This document shows positions 46,691 through 57,737 of a stretch of 64,000 nucleotides of DNA, piece after piece. Positions within the stretch are counted from its first letter, which is position 1. Every line of letters begins with the position of its first letter. The position numbers and the translations under genes were made by a program. The stretch comes from Curtobacterium luteum. Lineage in GTDB: Bacteria; Actinomycetota; Actinomycetes; Actinomycetales; Microbacteriaceae. The stretch lies in assembly GCF_001475545.1 (NCBI RefSeq), contig NZ_LDQC01000038.1, forward strand, positions 43,543 through 107,542, written 5' to 3'. The notes under the pieces were generated by a model. The model was not told the origin of the DNA, did no database searches, and saw only the letters and a program-made list of their open reading frames with translations.

Positions 46691-47584
46691 ATGTCGATCT
46701 TCCTCAACAAGGACTCCAAGGTCATCGTCCAGGGCATCACCGGCGGTGAGGGCACCAAGCACACCGCGCTCATGCTCAAGGCCGGTACCCAGGTCGTCGG
46801 CGGCGTGAACGCCCGCAAGGCCGGCACGACCGTCACGCACGGCGACGTCGAACTCCCCGTCTTCGGCTCCGTCCGCGAAGCCGTCGACACCACCGGCGCC
46901 GACGTCTCGATCGTCTTCGTCCCGCCGGCGTTCGCGAAGGACGCCGTGATGGAGGCCATCGACGCCGAGGTCCCGCTCGTCGTCGTCATCACCGAGGGCA
47001 TCCCCGTGCAGGACTCCGCGGAGTTCTGGGCGCACGCCAAGGCACTCGGCGGGAAGACCCGCATCATCGGCCCGAACTGCCCCGGCATCATCACTCCGGG
47101 TGAGTCCCTCGTCGGCATCACGCCGGCGACGATCACCGGCAAGGGCCCGATCGGCCTCGTCTCGAAGTCCGGCACGCTGACCTACCAGATGATGTACGAG
47201 CTGCGTGACCTCGGCTTCTCGACCGCCATCGGCATCGGCGGCGACCCGGTCATCGGCACGACGCACATCGACGCGCTCGCCGCGTTCGAGGCCGACCCCG
47301 AGACCGAGGCGATCGTGATGATCGGCGAGATCGGTGGTGACGCCGAGGAGCGTGCGGCCGACTACATCAAGGCGCACGTCACGAAGCCCGTCGTCGGCTA
47401 CGTGGCCGGCTTCACCGCACCGGAGGGCAAGACCATGGGGCACGCGGGTGCGATCGTGTCCGGCTCCGCGGGGACGGCCGAGGCGAAGAAGCAGGCGCTC
47501 GAGGCGGCCGGCGTCAAGGTCGGCAAGACGCCGTCCGAGACGGCCGCGCTCCTGCGCGAGATGGTCGCCGCCGCCAAGGCGTAG
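46691..47584 (+). CDS. sucD: Succinate--CoA ligase, alpha subunit
   Basis: 297 residues. CoA-binding Rossmann start ([19 protein letters not shown]), [14 protein letters not shown], and the phosphorylated-His loop [18 protein letters not shown] near residue 248. AAGGAG lies 11 nt before ATG 46691, rather far. Partner of SucC; the dispersed-repeat hairpin follows the stop by 32 bp. Confidence 0.97.
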   Translation: MSIFLNKDSKVIVQGITGGEGTKHTALMLKAGTQVVGGVNARKAGTTVTHGDVELPVFGSVREAVDTTGADVSIVFVPPAFAKDAVMEAIDAEVPLVVVITEGIPVQDSAEFWAHAKALGGKTRIIGPNCPGIITPGESLVGITPATITGKGPIGLVSKSGTLTYQMMYELRDLGFSTAIGIGGDPVIGTTHIDALAAFEADPETEAIVMIGEIGGDAEERAADYIKAHVTKPVVGYVAGFTAPEGKTMGHAGAIVSGSAGTAEAKKQALEAAGVKVGKTPSETAALLREMVAAAKA

Positions 47585-47616
47585 CGGCGTCGTCGGACTT
47601 CGCGTCCGGACAGACG

Positions 47617-47656
47617 GACGGGAGGCACGGTGCGGGTTCGCGCCGCGCCTCCCGTC
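47617..47656. terminator. Inverted pair of the dispersed repeat after sucCD
   Basis: GACGGGAGGC (47617-47626) pairs with GCCTCCCGTC (47647-47656). It follows sucD and precedes the DUF6350 promoter, the position of a terminator. Confidence 0.7.
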
Positions 47657-47675
47657 GTTCGTGCCCCGCGGCACG

Positions 47676-47681
47676 TACCCT
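47676..47681 (+). promoter_or_regulatory. Leaderless-type -10 box of the DUF6350 gene
   Basis: TACCCT ends 7 nt before ATG 47689. Confidence 0.6.
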
Positions 47682-47688
47682 GGCCCGG

Positions 47689-49743
47689 ATGAACCGCCTG
47701 GGAACCGCCGTGCTCGCCGCGATCGAGGGGATCGTGACGGTCGGTGTCGGCGTCGGGATCGCACTCGTGCCGCTCACCCTGCTCTGGGGGTTCGAGTACG
47801 GGCTGCAGGTCGACTGGGACGTGTTCTGGAAGGCGAGCGGCAGCGTCTGGCTCGTCGGACACGGGGTCGACGTCACCTTCCTGCTCGGCGCAGCGGCCGC
47901 GAAGGCGTCCGGCGTGAGCGGAGCTTCTGCGCCGATGCACGTCACGCTCGCCGCGCTCGGGTTCGCGATCGTCACCGCCTGGCTCGGGGCCCGTGCCGGT
48001 CGCCGCTTCGCCGAGACCGCCCACCGGACCACGGGCGTGCTCGTCGGCACCGCGGTCGTCGCCCTGCTCGGTCTCGCGATCGCGCTGTCGTCGACCTCCG
48101 CCGCGACGGACCCGAGTGTCTGGCAGGCGGTCGTGTTCCCGGCGCTCTGGTTCGGGATCCCGGCCTTCGTCGCCTCCGAGGTGTGCCGCGTGCGCCGGAT
48201 GCTCCCGGCGGACGCAGTGTCGCAGCGGGCGATCGACCTCGTGGAGCGGGTCCCCGCCACCTGGCGAGCGATCGCCGGCTTCGGCCTCCGAGCCGGCACC
48301 GCCGCGACGGCCGCGGTCGTCGCCGTCGCCGGACTCGTGGTGACGGTCCTGCTCTTCACGTCCTTCGCCGAGGTCATCACCCTGTACGAACGGTCGCACG
48401 CCGGGGTCGTGGGCGGCATCGCCCTGACGGTCGGGCAGCTCGCGTTCCTGCCGGACCTCGTCGGGTGGGCCACCGCCTGGCTCGTCGGACCCGGGTTCGC
48501 GATCGGTACGGGGTCGAGCGTCTCCCCGATCCAGACGGCCCTCGGCCCCATCCCGGGCATCCCCGTGTTCGGCGCGCTGCCGGCGTCCGGGCACACCTTC
48601 GGGCTGGTCTGGGTGCTCGTGCCCGTCGTCGCCGGGTTCGCGGTCGCCGGACTCCTGCGCCCCCGGCTCGTCCGGGCCCTCGGCAGCGCCGACTCCGCGC
48701 TGTACCGGGCGCTCGGCGGTGTCGCGACCGGGCTCGTGGCCGGCGTGCTCACCGGTGCCGTCGCGTGGGTGTCGTCGGGGTCGCTCGGGCCGGGACGGCT
48801 CGCCGACGTCGGGCCGCACGCGCTCGTCGTCGGGGCGTTCGCGGCGCTCGAGGTCGGGGTACCGGCCGTCGTCGCGCTCGCCGTCGGCAGCGACCTGGTC
48901 CGACTCCCGGAGCGCCGCGAGCGCTGGACCGAGGTCGACCAGGACGACGCCGACGCAGTGGGCGCTGAGGGGTCGCTGCTCGACGCGCTCGACCGGGCGG
49001 GGGCGGGGCGGACCACGGGTGTCCACCGCTTCGTCGTCGAGGAGGTCCACGACCCGCACGCCACGCGCACCACCGGCGCGGCAGTGCCGGACAGACCGGA
49101 CACCGGGACCACCACCGGCACGGCAGTGCCCGCGACCTCGGACACCGGGACCGCCACCGGCGCGGTCACCGAGCCGATCACCCGGCGCGCCGCCGAGGAA
49201 CCGGACAGCTCCCCGATGCCGGACGCCCACGCACCCGACGAGGACGTCGAGCTCCCCGAGTGGGCGCGCACCGACGTCGTCGCGTCCGACCGCGTCGATC
49301 GCACCTCCGACGACGAGCGCGGACACCCGACCCGTGCCGCCCTGGGCAGTGTGCGGGACCGCCTGCGCAGCGCAGCTGACGGGGTGCGCGGCGGTGTCCG
49401 GGACCGCGCGGCAGCGGTCCGCGACCGGATCGGCGGCGAGCGCGTCGACGAGGCGCCCACGCCCCTGCCGACCGCCCCGGGCACCGAGCAGCAGCCCGCG
49501 TTCCCGTGGAGCACGGAGGAGTTCGTCGCCGGACACCACGACGACACGGAAGCGGTCGACGACGCCAGCCCGGCCGACGCCACTCCGCACGACGCCACCC
49601 GGGCCGACCGCACCGAACCCGGACGCGCTCCGCACAGCACCCGGCGCGCCGACGGCACCTCCTCCCGCCCGGACTGGGACCACACCGACCAGATCCCCGA
49701 GGACGAGCTGCCGTGGTGGCGCAAGCCGAAGTCGACGGAGTAG
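47689..49743 (+). CDS. DUF6350 family multi-pass membrane protein
   Basis: 684 residues. Residues 1-410 have about ten to twelve hydrophobic segments; the rest is a long hydrophilic tail rich in Thr, Asp, Pro and Arg, probably disordered and cytoplasmic. The family is restricted to actinobacteria and lies between sucD and purN, as in Mycobacterium (Rv0955), which supports the call. Function unknown. It ends 31 bp before purN, which has its own -10. Confidence 0.87.
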   Translation: MNRLGTAVLAAIEGIVTVGVGVGIALVPLTLLWGFEYGLQVDWDVFWKASGSVWLVGHGVDVTFLLGAAAAKASGVSGASAPMHVTLAALGFAIVTAWLGARAGRRFAETAHRTTGVLVGTAVVALLGLAIALSSTSAATDPSVWQAVVFPALWFGIPAFVASEVCRVRRMLPADAVSQRAIDLVERVPATWRAIAGFGLRAGTAATAAVVAVAGLVVTVLLFTSFAEVITLYERSHAGVVGGIALTVGQLAFLPDLVGWATAWLVGPGFAIGTGSSVSPIQTALGPIPGIPVFGALPASGHTFGLVWVLVPVVAGFAVAGLLRPRLVRALGSADSALYRALGGVATGLVAGVLTGAVAWVSSGSLGPGRLADVGPHALVVGAFAALEVGVPAVVALAVGSDLVRLPERRERWTEVDQDDADAVGAEGSLLDALDRAGAGRTTGVHRFVVEEVHDPHATRTTGAAVPDRPDTGTTTGTAVPATSDTGTATGAVTEPITRRAAEEPDSSPMPDAHAPDEDVELPEWARTDVVASDRVDRTSDDERGHPTRAALGSVRDRLRSAADGVRGGVRDRAAAVRDRIGGERVDEAPTPLPTAPGTEQQPAFPWSTEEFVAGHHDDTEAVDDASPADATPHDATRADRTEPGRAPHSTRRADGTSSRPDWDHTDQIPEDELPWWRKPKSTE

Positions 49744-49761
49744 CACGCCCGAGCGCCCCGG

Positions 49762-49767
49762 TAGGCT
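49762..49767 (+). promoter_or_regulatory. Leaderless-type -10 box of purN
   Basis: TAGGCT ends 7 nt before GTG 49775. Confidence 0.6.
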
Positions 49768-49774
49768 GGACCCC

Positions 49775-50368
49775 GTGCTCGAACTGGTCGTCCTGATCTC
49801 CGGTACCGGGTCAAACCTGCGGGCGCTGCTCGAGGCGACCACGGACGCCGAGTACCCCGCCCGCGTCGTCGCGATCGGGGCCGACCGTGACGCCGAGGGC
49901 CTCGGGCTCGGCGAGGAGTTCTCGATCCCGACCTTCACGGTCCCGTACTCCCGGTACGCGAGCCGTGCGGAGTGGGGCGCTGCGCTCGCCGAACAGATCC
50001 GTCCGTGGACACCCGATCTGCTCGTGCTCTCGGGCCTGATGCGCCTGCTGCCGCCGGCCGTCGTCGCGGAGTTCTCCCCGATGATCATCAACACCCACCC
50101 CGCGTACCTGCCTGAGTTCCCCGGCGCCCACGGCGTGCGGGACGCACTCGCCGCCGGTGTCACCGAGACCGGCGCGAGCGTCATCGCGGTCGACGACGGC
50201 GTCGACTCCGGGCCGATCCTCGCGCAGGAGCGCGTCCCGGTGCTGCCGGGCGACTCGGAGTCGACGCTGCACGACCGCATCAAGCCGGTCGAGCGTCGCC
50301 TGCTCATCCAGACCGTCCTCGACATCGCCAACGGCACGACCGACCTGAAGGGCCCCTCGAACGCATGA
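49775..50368 (+). CDS. purN: Phosphoribosylglycinamide formyltransferase
   Basis: 197 residues. Transfers formyl from 10-formyl-THF to GAR in purine synthesis. [17 protein letters not shown] start (phosphate site), [16 protein letters not shown] with the catalytic Asn-His, and [10 protein letters not shown] with the catalytic Asp are present. GTG 49775 follows a TAGGCT -10 with no Shine-Dalgarno. The stop overlaps purH by ATGA. Confidence 0.96.
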   Translation: MLELVVLISGTGSNLRALLEATTDAEYPARVVAIGADRDAEGLGLGEEFSIPTFTVPYSRYASRAEWGAALAEQIRPWTPDLLVLSGLMRLLPPAVVAEFSPMIINTHPAYLPEFPGAHGVRDALAAGVTETGASVIAVDDGVDSGPILAQERVPVLPGDSESTLHDRIKPVERRLLIQTVLDIANGTTDLKGPSNA

Positions 50369-51993
50369 GCGTGCACGCCGCCGACCCCAGCCTGTACCGC
50401 GACCGAGACGTGGTGCCCGTGCGCCGCGCGCTCATCTCGGTCTCCGACAAGTCCGGCCTGCTCGAGCTGGCCGGCGCGCTCGCCGAGTCCGGCGTCGAGA
50501 TCGTCTCGACGGGATCGACCGCGCAGACGATCCGTGACGCTGGGTTCGCCGTCACCGACGTCGCGAGCGTGACGGGCTTCCCGGAGTCGCTCGACGGCCG
50601 CGTGAAGACCCTGCACCCCTCCGTGCACGCTGGGCTCCTCGCCGACCTCCGCCTGGAGTCGCACGAGCAGCAGCTCGCCGAGCTCGGCATCGAGGCCTTC
50701 CAGCTCGTGGTCGTGAACCTCTACCCGTTCGTCGAGACGGTCGCGTCCGGTGCGGACACCGCCACCGTGGTCGAGAACGTCGACATCGGCGGCCCGGCGA
50801 TGGTCCGCGCGTCGGCGAAGAACCACCCGAACGTCGCGATCGTCGTCTCGCCGTCGTCCTACGCCGAGGTCGTCGAGGCCGTCCGTGCCGGTGGCACGAC
50901 GCTCGAGCTCCGGAAGCGCCTGGCGGCGCAGGCGTTCGCGCACACCGCGGCCTACGACACGGCGGTGGCCTCCTACTTCGCGACGGACGTCATCGCGTCC
51001 GCGAAGACCGACGGCGACGACCGGGAGGCCCGTGCGGACTTCCCGGAGCACCTCACGGTCGACGCGGGGCTGGCCAGCACCCTCCGCTACGGCGAGAACG
51101 CGCACCAGCGCGCGGCGCTCTACCGCTCCGAGCACGGCACCGGCATCGCCCAGGCGACGCAGCTGCACGGCAAGGAGATGTCGTACAACAACTACGTCGA
51201 CGCCGACGCGGCCGTCCGCGCCGCCTACGACTTCACCGAGCCGGCCGTCGCGATCATCAAGCACGCGAACCCCTGCGGCATCGCGGTCGCCCCGACGGAC
51301 GCGTCCGACCCGATCGCGTCCGCCCACGCCGCGGCACACGCCTGCGACCCGCTGTCCGCGTTCGGCGGCGTCATCGCGGCCAACCGCCCGGTGACGCTCG
51401 GGATGGCCGAGACCGTCGCCGACATCTTCACCGAGGTCGTCGTCGCCCCGGCGTTCGACCCCGAGGCACTCGAGGTCCTCTCCCGCAAGAAGAACATCCG
51501 CCTCGTGCAGCTGCCCGCCGACTTCGCACTCGCCCCGCAGGAGGTCAAGCAGGTCTCCGGCGGCTTCCTCGTGCAGGACGCCGACCGCTTCGACGGCTTC
51601 GACCAGTCGACGTGGACCCTCGTGTCGGGCGAGCCCGCGGACGAGCAGACCCTCGCCGACCTCGCGTTCGCGTGGAAGGCGTGCCGTGCGGTGAAGTCGA
51701 ACGCGATCCTGCTGGCGAACGCCGGCGCGAGCGTCGGTGTCGGCATGGGCCAGGTCAACCGGGTCGACTCGTGCCACCTCGCGGTCAGCCGTGCCGGTGA
51801 GCGCGCCGCCGGGTCGGTCGCGGCGTCCGACGCGTTCTTCCCCTTCGCCGACGGCCTGCAGGTGCTGCTCGACGCCGGGGTCCGCGCGGTCGCCCAGCCC
51901 GGCGGCAGCGTCCGCGACGACGAGGTCATCGCCGCCGCGAAGGCAGCCGGCGTCACGATGTACCTCACGGGCGAGCGGCACTTCTTCCACTGA
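50365..51993 (+). CDS. purH: Bifunctional AICAR transformylase/IMP cyclohydrolase
   Basis: 542 residues. Catalyses the last two steps to IMP. The N-terminal MGS-like cyclohydrolase domain holds [16 protein letters not shown] and [16 protein letters not shown]; the transformylase domain holds [24 protein letters not shown] and a C-terminal [17 protein letters not shown] 50365 overlaps purN. With guaB and guaA the window covers the branch from late purine synthesis to GMP. Confidence 0.97.
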   Translation: MSVHAADPSLYRDRDVVPVRRALISVSDKSGLLELAGALAESGVEIVSTGSTAQTIRDAGFAVTDVASVTGFPESLDGRVKTLHPSVHAGLLADLRLESHEQQLAELGIEAFQLVVVNLYPFVETVASGADTATVVENVDIGGPAMVRASAKNHPNVAIVVSPSSYAEVVEAVRAGGTTLELRKRLAAQAFAHTAAYDTAVASYFATDVIASAKTDGDDREARADFPEHLTVDAGLASTLRYGENAHQRAALYRSEHGTGIAQATQLHGKEMSYNNYVDADAAVRAAYDFTEPAVAIIKHANPCGIAVAPTDASDPIASAHAAAHACDPLSAFGGVIAANRPVTLGMAETVADIFTEVVVAPAFDPEALEVLSRKKNIRLVQLPADFALAPQEVKQVSGGFLVQDADRFDGFDQSTWTLVSGEPADEQTLADLAFAWKACRAVKSNAILLANAGASVGVGMGQVNRVDSCHLAVSRAGERAAGSVAASDAFFPFADGLQVLLDAGVRAVAQPGGSVRDDEVIAAAKAAGVTMYLTGERHFFH

Positions 51994-52032
51994 GTCCATC
52001 AACCCGGAGCGTTCGGCAAACACGGAAAACGC

Positions 52033-52062
52033 TTGCGCGCCACGTTCGACTGTGAATAGTCT
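52033..52062 (+). promoter_or_regulatory. Promoter upstream of the ABC exporter leader
   Basis: TTGCGC (52033-52038), an 18-nt spacer and TAGTCT (52057-52062), followed by a relatively A/T-rich start region. It would give a leader of about 610 nt before the exporter start at 52681. Confidence 0.6.
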
Positions 52063-52165
52063 GTAAGGCTCCGCGACAGGCACGCCGACGACCCAGCAGG
52101 ACACTGCAGAGCGGTCGGCGGCACCGCGGGACACAACGGTGACGAAGACGACGACTGGAGTGACG

Positions 52166-52324
52166 ATGCACACGACGACCGGAACCACGGCCATGGCAGC
52201 CCGTGCGGACATCGTGCGCGTCGTGGGGACCGCTCCCGACGCACGACCGCGGGTCGCACCCGCGGCCGTCGCGCCGTACCCGTTCCCGGGTACGCCCGCC
52301 GTCACGGCACCGCTGTCCGCGTAG
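52166..52324 (+). CDS. Possible 52-residue leader ORF
   Basis: ATG 52166 has GGAGTGACG just before it. The peptide begins MHTTTGTTAMAARADIV and is Ala/Pro/Thr-rich, with no membrane segment. Third codon positions are strongly G/C as in real genes here. A short hairpin (GGCTG/CAGCC) lies right after its stop. It could be a small protein, a regulatory leader peptide or chance; no family recognised. A start 27 nt upstream (GTG 52139) is possible. Confidence 0.4.
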   Translation: MHTTTGTTAMAARADIVRVVGTAPDARPRVAPAAVAPYPFPGTPAVTAPLSA

Positions 52325-52680
52325 GGCTGCTTCCCACAGCCAGCGACGAGCCACCGGTCACGACCGGCGACGACGAGCACGCGACGAGCCGCCGGACGAC
52401 CACCGGCGACGACGAGCACGGGCCCGCGCGAGCCCACGCCTGAACCCGGGGACGACCACGTCCCCGGTGCACTCCGACCGAACCGCCGCCGCACGACCAG
52501 CGGCGACGAGCGGACACGACGCGACACCGGACCCGCCCGACCAGGCGGGGTCGGCCCGTGACGCGACCGCCCGCTCGGCCGACGACCACCACGCAACGCA
52601 ACACCGTGCCTCCAGGCCGGCTGCTGCGACAGCAGCGACCGACCCGGGGGACCGGCACGACGCACGAGGACGCAGACCCC
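52325..52680. other. 356-bp untranslated leader with CCGGCGACGACGAGCACG repeats
   Basis: No gene with coding-like third positions is seen on either strand. CCGGCGACGACGAGCACG occurs twice (at about 52366 and 52403) with partial copies nearby; one dispersed repeat lies at 52604-52620, followed by GCTGCTGCGACAGCAGC, a small hairpin. It lies between the promoter at 52033 and the exporter, so it may hold regulatory structure. Confidence 0.5.
52604..52620. repeat. Dispersed CCGTGCCTCCAGGCCGG repeat, single copy
   Basis: Exact core copy 60 bp upstream of the exporter start, inside its leader. Confidence 0.65.
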
Positions 52681-54519
52681 ATGTCCAAGACGCCAGACCA
52701 GGCGCGCCCGTCCACTCACCGCCCCTCGACACAGCGCCCGTCCACCCTGCGCGCAATCGCGCGCATCTACCCCTACGTGAAGCCGCACCAGCGGCGCCTC
52801 ATCGGTGGCATGCTCGCCGCCATGGGCGCCTCGCTGGTCGCGCTCGCGATCCCGTACGTCCTGCAGTGGCTCGTCGACGGGCCGCTGTCCTCCAAGGACG
52901 CCGCACAGATCTGGCCCGCCGGCCTCGGGGTCCTCGCGCTCGGCGTGCTCGAGGCCTTCTTCATCGCCTCACGCCGTCGGCTCGTCATGCGTCCCTCCAC
53001 CCGGATCGAGACGAGCATGCGGAACGCGCTCTACGCGAAGCTGCAGGACCTGCCGGTCGCATTCCACGACCGATGGGAGTCCGGCCAGCTGCTCTCCCGG
53101 TCGGTGTCCGACCTGTCGCTCATCCGACGGTGGCTCGCGTTCGGTGTCGTCCTGCTCGTCGTCAACATCGTGACGATCGTGGTCGGCTTCGTCGTGTTGT
53201 TCACCTTCGGGTGGCTGCTCGGCCTGGTGTTCCTCGTCGCGTCGATCCCGCTCTGGATCAACGGCCTGCTGTTCGAGCGCAAGTACTCGGTGGTGGCCCG
53301 TCGCAGCCAGGACCAGGTCGGTGACCTCGCCACGAGCGTCGAGCAGTCGGTGCACGGGATCCGCGTCCTCAAGGCGTTCGGCCGCGGGCGGTACAAGCTC
53401 GACGAGTTCAGCGAGCAGGCGGAGGCCCTCCGCGGCACGGAGATCGAGAAGGCGAAGGCCGTCGCGAGCATCTGGCTCTGGCTGCTGCTGGTGCCGGACG
53501 TGGCGTTCGCGCTGTGCCTCCTCGCCGGGATCTTCCTGGCGTCGCAGGGGCAGCTCACGGTCGGGCAGCTCTTCGCGTTCTTCGCGACCGCGACGGTGCT
53601 CCGGTTCCCGATCGAGTCGATCGGCTTCCTGCTCTCGATGACGTTCGACACCCGCACGGCGGTCGACCGCTTCTTCGAGGTCATGGACTCCGAGAACACG
53701 ATCACCGACCCCGCGAACCCGAAGACGATCGCGGAGCCACACGGCGCGCTGTCCTTCAACGCGGTGCACTTCCGCTACCAGGACTCCGCGCCGCAGTACC
53801 CCGACCTCATCAACGGCGTCGAGCTGCAGCTCCGGCCGGGCGAGACCATGGCGCTCGTCGGGCTCACCGGCTGCGGCAAGACCACGCTGCTCTCGCTCGT
53901 GCCGCGGCTCTACGACGTCACCGGGGGCTCGGTGACGATCGACGGCGTCGACATCCGCGACCTCACGCGCGAGGAGCTCCGGCGACACGTCGGCGTCGCC
54001 TTCGAGGACGCCACGCTGTTCTCGACGTCGGTGCGCGACAACGTGCTGCTCGGACGGCCGGACCTCTCCGGCGACGAGGCCGAGGCCGTCATGCGCGAGG
54101 CGCTCGACATCGCACAGGCGTCCTTCGTGGACGACCTGCCCGACGGCGTCGACACACGGGTCGGGGAAGAGGGGCTGTCGCTCTCCGGCGGGCAGCGGCA
54201 GCGTCTGGCGCTCGCCCGTGCGATCGCCGCCCGTCCGTCGGTCCTCGTGCTCGACGACCCGCTGTCGGCGCTCGACGTCGACACCGAGGCCCGGGTCGAG
54301 GCGGGCCTGCGCCGCGTCCTCGCCGAGACCACGTCGCTCATCGTGGCGCACCGTCCGTCGACGGTGACGCTCGCGGACCGCGTCGCCCTCATGGAGAACG
54401 GCGTCGTCACCGCCGTCGGCACCCACTCGGAGCTGATGGCCACCAACGACCACTACCGCTACGTCATCTCCTCGCTCGACGAGGACGACGCCACCGCACG
54501 AGAGGAGGCGATGGCATGA
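52681..54519 (+). CDS. ABC exporter subunit 1, with non-catalytic Walker B Asp
   Basis: 612 residues: six membrane helices (about 40-330) then an ATPase domain. Walker [10 protein letters not shown] near residue 396, signature LSGGQRQR near 501, Walker [13 protein letters not shown] near 522. The residue after the Walker B Asp is Asp instead of catalytic Glu, typical of the inactive site of heterodimeric exporters. The head carries a small [14 protein letters not shown] repeat. ATG 52681 has only a distant Shine-Dalgarno. It overlaps subunit 2 by ATGA. Substrate unknown; such pairs export drugs, lipids or peptides. Confidence 0.92.
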   Translation: MSKTPDQARPSTHRPSTQRPSTLRAIARIYPYVKPHQRRLIGGMLAAMGASLVALAIPYVLQWLVDGPLSSKDAAQIWPAGLGVLALGVLEAFFIASRRRLVMRPSTRIETSMRNALYAKLQDLPVAFHDRWESGQLLSRSVSDLSLIRRWLAFGVVLLVVNIVTIVVGFVVLFTFGWLLGLVFLVASIPLWINGLLFERKYSVVARRSQDQVGDLATSVEQSVHGIRVLKAFGRGRYKLDEFSEQAEALRGTEIEKAKAVASIWLWLLLVPDVAFALCLLAGIFLASQGQLTVGQLFAFFATATVLRFPIESIGFLLSMTFDTRTAVDRFFEVMDSENTITDPANPKTIAEPHGALSFNAVHFRYQDSAPQYPDLINGVELQLRPGETMALVGLTGCGKTTLLSLVPRLYDVTGGSVTIDGVDIRDLTREELRRHVGVAFEDATLFSTSVRDNVLLGRPDLSGDEAEAVMREALDIAQASFVDDLPDGVDTRVGEEGLSLSGGQRQRLALARAIAARPSVLVLDDPLSALDVDTEARVEAGLRRVLAETTSLIVAHRPSTVTLADRVALMENGVVTAVGTHSELMATNDHYRYVISSLDEDDATAREEAMA

Positions 54520-56450
54520 GCCAGCAGGAACAGCAACTGCCCGTCGAGACGGCAGCACAGCCGTCCGGCGCGGCGTCCGCGCCACAGGAGGCCGTGGACG
54601 AGCAGGCCGCCGCGCAGTCGGCGGCTCCGATCACCGCGTCGATCACCACGCTCGGCGTCCGCGGCGAGGAGCGCGACGACTTCACCAAGGCGGAGAGCAA
54701 GCGCCTGCGGCGTCGCTCCCTCGCCCTGCTCGGGTCGCTCGCGGCTCCGCTCAAGGCGCGGCTCGTGCTCCTCGCCGTCGTCGTCGTGGTCTCCACGGCG
54801 GGCACGGTCGCGGGCCCGGCGCTCATCGCGTGGGGCATCGACAACGCCCTGCCGGCGGTGCTCGACCGGAACGACTGGGTACCGGCGTTCGGTGTCGTCG
54901 CGACGTACATCGTCGTGGCGATCGCCGGTGCGGTCCTGACGGCCTGGTACACGGTGCTGGCAGCCCGGATCAGTCAGGCGATCCTGTTCGACCTCCGCAA
55001 GCGGGTGTTCCTGCACACGCAGCGGTTGTCGCTCGAGTTCCACGAGACGTACACGTCGGGTCGGATCATCTCCCGGCAGACGAGCGACCTCGACTCCATC
55101 CGCGAGCTGCTCGACTCCGGGCTGAACCAGCTCATCCAGGGCGTGCTCTACATGGTGTTCACGGCGATCGCCCTCGTCGCGCTCGACCCGACGTCCGGGC
55201 TGGTGCTCGCGGTGTCGCTCGTGCCGCTGTGGTTCCTGATCCGCTGGTTCCAGTCGAACTCGCAGACGCTCTTCCGGGCCACCCGTGTCGCGTCGGCCCG
55301 GGTGATCGTGCACTTCGTCGAGACGATGACGGGCATCCGGGCGGTGCAGGCGTTCCGCAAGGAGTCCCGCAACCGAGACGAGTACGGCGGCTACGTCGAG
55401 GACTACCGGGTGGCGAACACGAAGGTGTTCAACCTGTTCGGGACCTTCGACCCGGTGCTCGTGCTCATCGGCAACGCCACGCTCGCCGCGGTCGTCATCG
55501 TGGGCGGCTTCCGGATCGTCGGCGGGTCGCTCGAGGTCGGTGCGCTGCTCGCGGTCGCGCTCTACGCCAAGCGGTTCTTCGACCCGGCGCAGGAACTCGC
55601 GATGTTCTACAACGGGTACCAGTCGGCCTCGGCCGCGATGGAGAAGATCTCCGGCGTGCTCGAGGAGCGTCCGAGCGTGCCGGACCCGGTGAAGCCCACC
55701 CGCCTCGCCGACGCCAGCGGGAAGATGGACTTCGACGACGTCGTGTTCGCGTACAACGCGGACAAGGTCGTGCTCCCGGCGTTCGACCTGCACATCCCGG
55801 CGGGGCAGACCATCGCGCTCGTCGGGTCGACCGGTGCGGGGAAGTCGACGCTCGCCAAGCTCATGGCGCGCTTCTACGACCCGTCGCAGGGGTCCGTGCA
55901 GCTCGACGGCGTGGACCTGCGGGAGCTCGACACGAAGGACATGCGCCGCGCGATCGTCATGGTCACGCAGGAGGCCTACCTGTTCTCCGGTTCGGTCGCG
56001 GACAACATCGCGCTCGGGAAGCCCGGGGCCTCCCGGGAGGAGATCGAGCGTGCGGCCAAGGCGGTCGGCGCGCACGAGTTCATCATGGCGCTGCCGGACG
56101 GGTACGACACCGACGTGAACAAGCGCGGCGGTCGTGTGAGTGCGGGGCAGCGCCAGCTGCTCTCGTTCGCGCGGGCGTTCCTCGCCGACCCGAAGGTGCT
56201 CATCCTCGACGAGGCGACGGCGTCGCTCGACATCCCGTCCGAGCGGCTCGTGCAGGAGGGCCTCGAGACCCTCCTCGCCGACCGCACGGCCGTGATCATC
56301 GCGCACCGCCTGTCGACCGTCGCGATCGCGCACCGCGTGCTCGTCATGGAGCACGGTCGCATCGTGGAGGACGGCACGCCGGACGACCTCATCGCCGGAA
56401 CCGGTCGGTTCGCCCAGCTCCACGCGGCCTGGCGCGACTCGCTCGTGTAG
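54516..56450 (+). CDS. ABC exporter subunit 2, with catalytic Glu but altered signature
   Basis: 644 residues. An Ala/Gln-rich head of about 60 residues precedes six membrane helices (about 75-360). Walker [10 protein letters not shown] near 438, signature VSAGQRQL near 541 in place of LSGGQ, Walker [12 protein letters not shown] with intact Glu. Together with subunit 1 this gives one full ATP site and one degenerate site, the heterodimer pattern of TM287/288 and BmrCD. Its stop is followed by a perfect 21-bp hairpin. Confidence 0.93.
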   Translation: MSQQEQQLPVETAAQPSGAASAPQEAVDEQAAAQSAAPITASITTLGVRGEERDDFTKAESKRLRRRSLALLGSLAAPLKARLVLLAVVVVVSTAGTVAGPALIAWGIDNALPAVLDRNDWVPAFGVVATYIVVAIAGAVLTAWYTVLAARISQAILFDLRKRVFLHTQRLSLEFHETYTSGRIISRQTSDLDSIRELLDSGLNQLIQGVLYMVFTAIALVALDPTSGLVLAVSLVPLWFLIRWFQSNSQTLFRATRVASARVIVHFVETMTGIRAVQAFRKESRNRDEYGGYVEDYRVANTKVFNLFGTFDPVLVLIGNATLAAVVIVGGFRIVGGSLEVGALLAVALYAKRFFDPAQELAMFYNGYQSASAAMEKISGVLEERPSVPDPVKPTRLADASGKMDFDDVVFAYNADKVVLPAFDLHIPAGQTIALVGSTGAGKSTLAKLMARFYDPSQGSVQLDGVDLRELDTKDMRRAIVMVTQEAYLFSGSVADNIALGKPGASREEIERAAKAVGAHEFIMALPDGYDTDVNKRGGRVSAGQRQLLSFARAFLADPKVLILDEATASLDIPSERLVQEGLETLLADRTAVIIAHRLSTVAIAHRVLVMEHGRIVEDGTPDDLIAGTGRFAQLHAAWRDSLV

Positions 56451-56468
56451 GTCCACGCGGGCGTTGGA

Positions 56469-56523
56469 CCACGAATCCGACGTCGAACCGTGCATCCGCG
56501 CGGGTTCGACGTCGGATTCGTGG
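56469..56523. terminator. Terminator of the ABC exporter, 21-bp perfect inverted repeat
   Basis: Arms 56469-56489 and 56503-56523 are fully complementary (CCACGAATCCGACGTCGAACC) around a 13-nt loop. It starts 19 bp after the exporter stop and ends 22 bp before the next start. Confidence 0.83.
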
Positions 56524-56545
56524 TTCGACGTGACAGGCTCGGGCC

Positions 56546-56971
56546 ATGAGCAACGACAGCGTGCAGCCCGGCGGCGTCGCCCTGCGCGACCCCTTCTACG
56601 GCGCACCCTTCGCCGAGGCCGTCCGACGGTTCTGGCGGAAGTACACCGTCTTCACGGGGCGGGCGTCGCGGGCCGAGTTCTGGTGGTGGTGGATCACCTC
56701 GCTCGCCGTCGGTCTGGCGCTGCAGCTCGTGCCGCAGGCGTTCACGCCGGACTCGCCCCTGTTCGAGAACCCCGTCGGCTCGTACCTCTTCGTGCTCTGG
56801 GGCCTGGCCACCCTGATCGGCTCGCTCGCCCTCGGCGCCCGACGGCTGCACGACGCGAACCTGTCCGGCTTCTGGCTGTTCGTGAACGTCGTCCCGGGCA
56901 TCGGCTCGATCGTGTTCCTCGTCATGTGCCTGCTCCCGACGAACCCGGAGGGCGCACGCTTCGACCTCTGA
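56546..56971 (+). CDS. DUF805 membrane protein
   Basis: 141 residues. Hallmarks: FTGRASRAEFWWWWITSLA near residue 37 and GARRLHDANLSGFWLF near 95. About four membrane segments. DUF805 proteins are widespread with no assigned function. ATG 56546; CAGGCT lies 6 nt upstream, a weak leaderless -10. The gene begins just after the exporter's terminator. Confidence 0.92.
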   Translation: MSNDSVQPGGVALRDPFYGAPFAEAVRRFWRKYTVFTGRASRAEFWWWWITSLAVGLALQLVPQAFTPDSPLFENPVGSYLFVLWGLATLIGSLALGARRLHDANLSGFWLFVNVVPGIGSIVFLVMCLLPTNPEGARFDL

Positions 56972-57035
56972 CAGGGGCGGCAGCGGGAACCCGCAAGAGT
57001 CGCCGGAGCAGGGGACGGACGCGGCCCGATCGACC

Positions 57036-57041
57036 TACTGT
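57036..57041 (+). promoter_or_regulatory. Leaderless-type -10 box of the acyltransferase gene
   Basis: TACTGT ends 6 nt before GTG 57048. Confidence 0.6.
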
Positions 57042-57047
57042 TCGCGT

Positions 57048-57737
57048 GTGACCCACACCCCGAGCGGCCCGGCGGCCCGCCTGCGTGAAGACCTCACGTA
57101 CGGCACCGAGCACGTCCTCTTCAGCACGCTCCTCGGATCGGCCCTCGTCCCGCGGGTGGTCCGTCGCGGACTCCTGAACCTCGCCGGAGCGCACGTCGGG
57201 TCCGGTCCCGGCGTCGGCTTCGCCCTCACCGGCTCGGCCCGGAACCTCACCATCGGCACCGGCGTCTTCTGCAACAAGCACGTCTCGATCGAGGCGGTCG
57301 CCCCCGTCACCATCGGAGACGACACCGCGATCGGCATGCAGGTGCTGATCGTCACGAGCCACCACGGCATCGACGCCGCCGGGGACTGGGACCGCACGGC
57401 TTCGGGCCGCGCCGTGGTGATCGGCGAGCGGGTCTGGATCGGCGCCCGGACCATGGTGCTCCCCGGCGCCGTCATCGAGGACGACGTCGTGGTCGCCGCC
57501 GGCGCGGTCGTGGCGGGGCACCTCCGTTCCGGCGGCCTCTACGCGGGCGTCCCCGCCCGACGCATCCGCGACCTCCGACCGTCGGAGGTGGCCGAAGCCG
57601 GGGGCGTGGCAGACGTCACGGCGACCGCGGCGGTCGCGAGTGGAGCGGGCGAGCCCGTGCCGGGCCCGGGCGGGAGCATGCGGGCGACTGCGGTTCAGAA
57701 CGGGTCGACCGGGAACCCGGGATCCGTCGGGTCGTAG
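57048..57737 (+). CDS. Hexapeptide-repeat acyltransferase (maltose/galactoside acetyltransferase-like)
   Basis: 229 residues. Left-handed beta-helix signs: FCNKHVSIEAVAPVTIGDD, IGMQVLIVTSHHGID with the catalytic His, VIGERVWIGARTMVLPGAVI, and AGVPARRIRDL. Acetyl-CoA-dependent O-acetyltransferases of this kind modify sugars; the acceptor is unknown. The last 45 residues are Ala/Gly-rich and end inside the convergent alkyltransferase-like gene: the two reading frames overlap by 43 bp tail to tail. GTG 57048. Confidence 0.88.
   Translation: MTHTPSGPAARLREDLTYGTEHVLFSTLLGSALVPRVVRRGLLNLAGAHVGSGPGVGFALTGSARNLTIGTGVFCNKHVSIEAVAPVTIGDDTAIGMQVLIVTSHHGIDAAGDWDRTASGRAVVIGERVWIGARTMVLPGAVIEDDVVVAAGAVVAGHLRSGGLYAGVPARRIRDLRPSEVAEAGGVADVTATAAVASGAGEPVPGPGGSMRATAVQNGSTGNPGSVGS

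Noticed and set aside
47398..52788. Minus-strand open frame of about 1796 codons opposite DUF6350-purN-purH
   Set aside because: Antisense of three conserved genes; highly skewed Asp/Arg/Gly composition.
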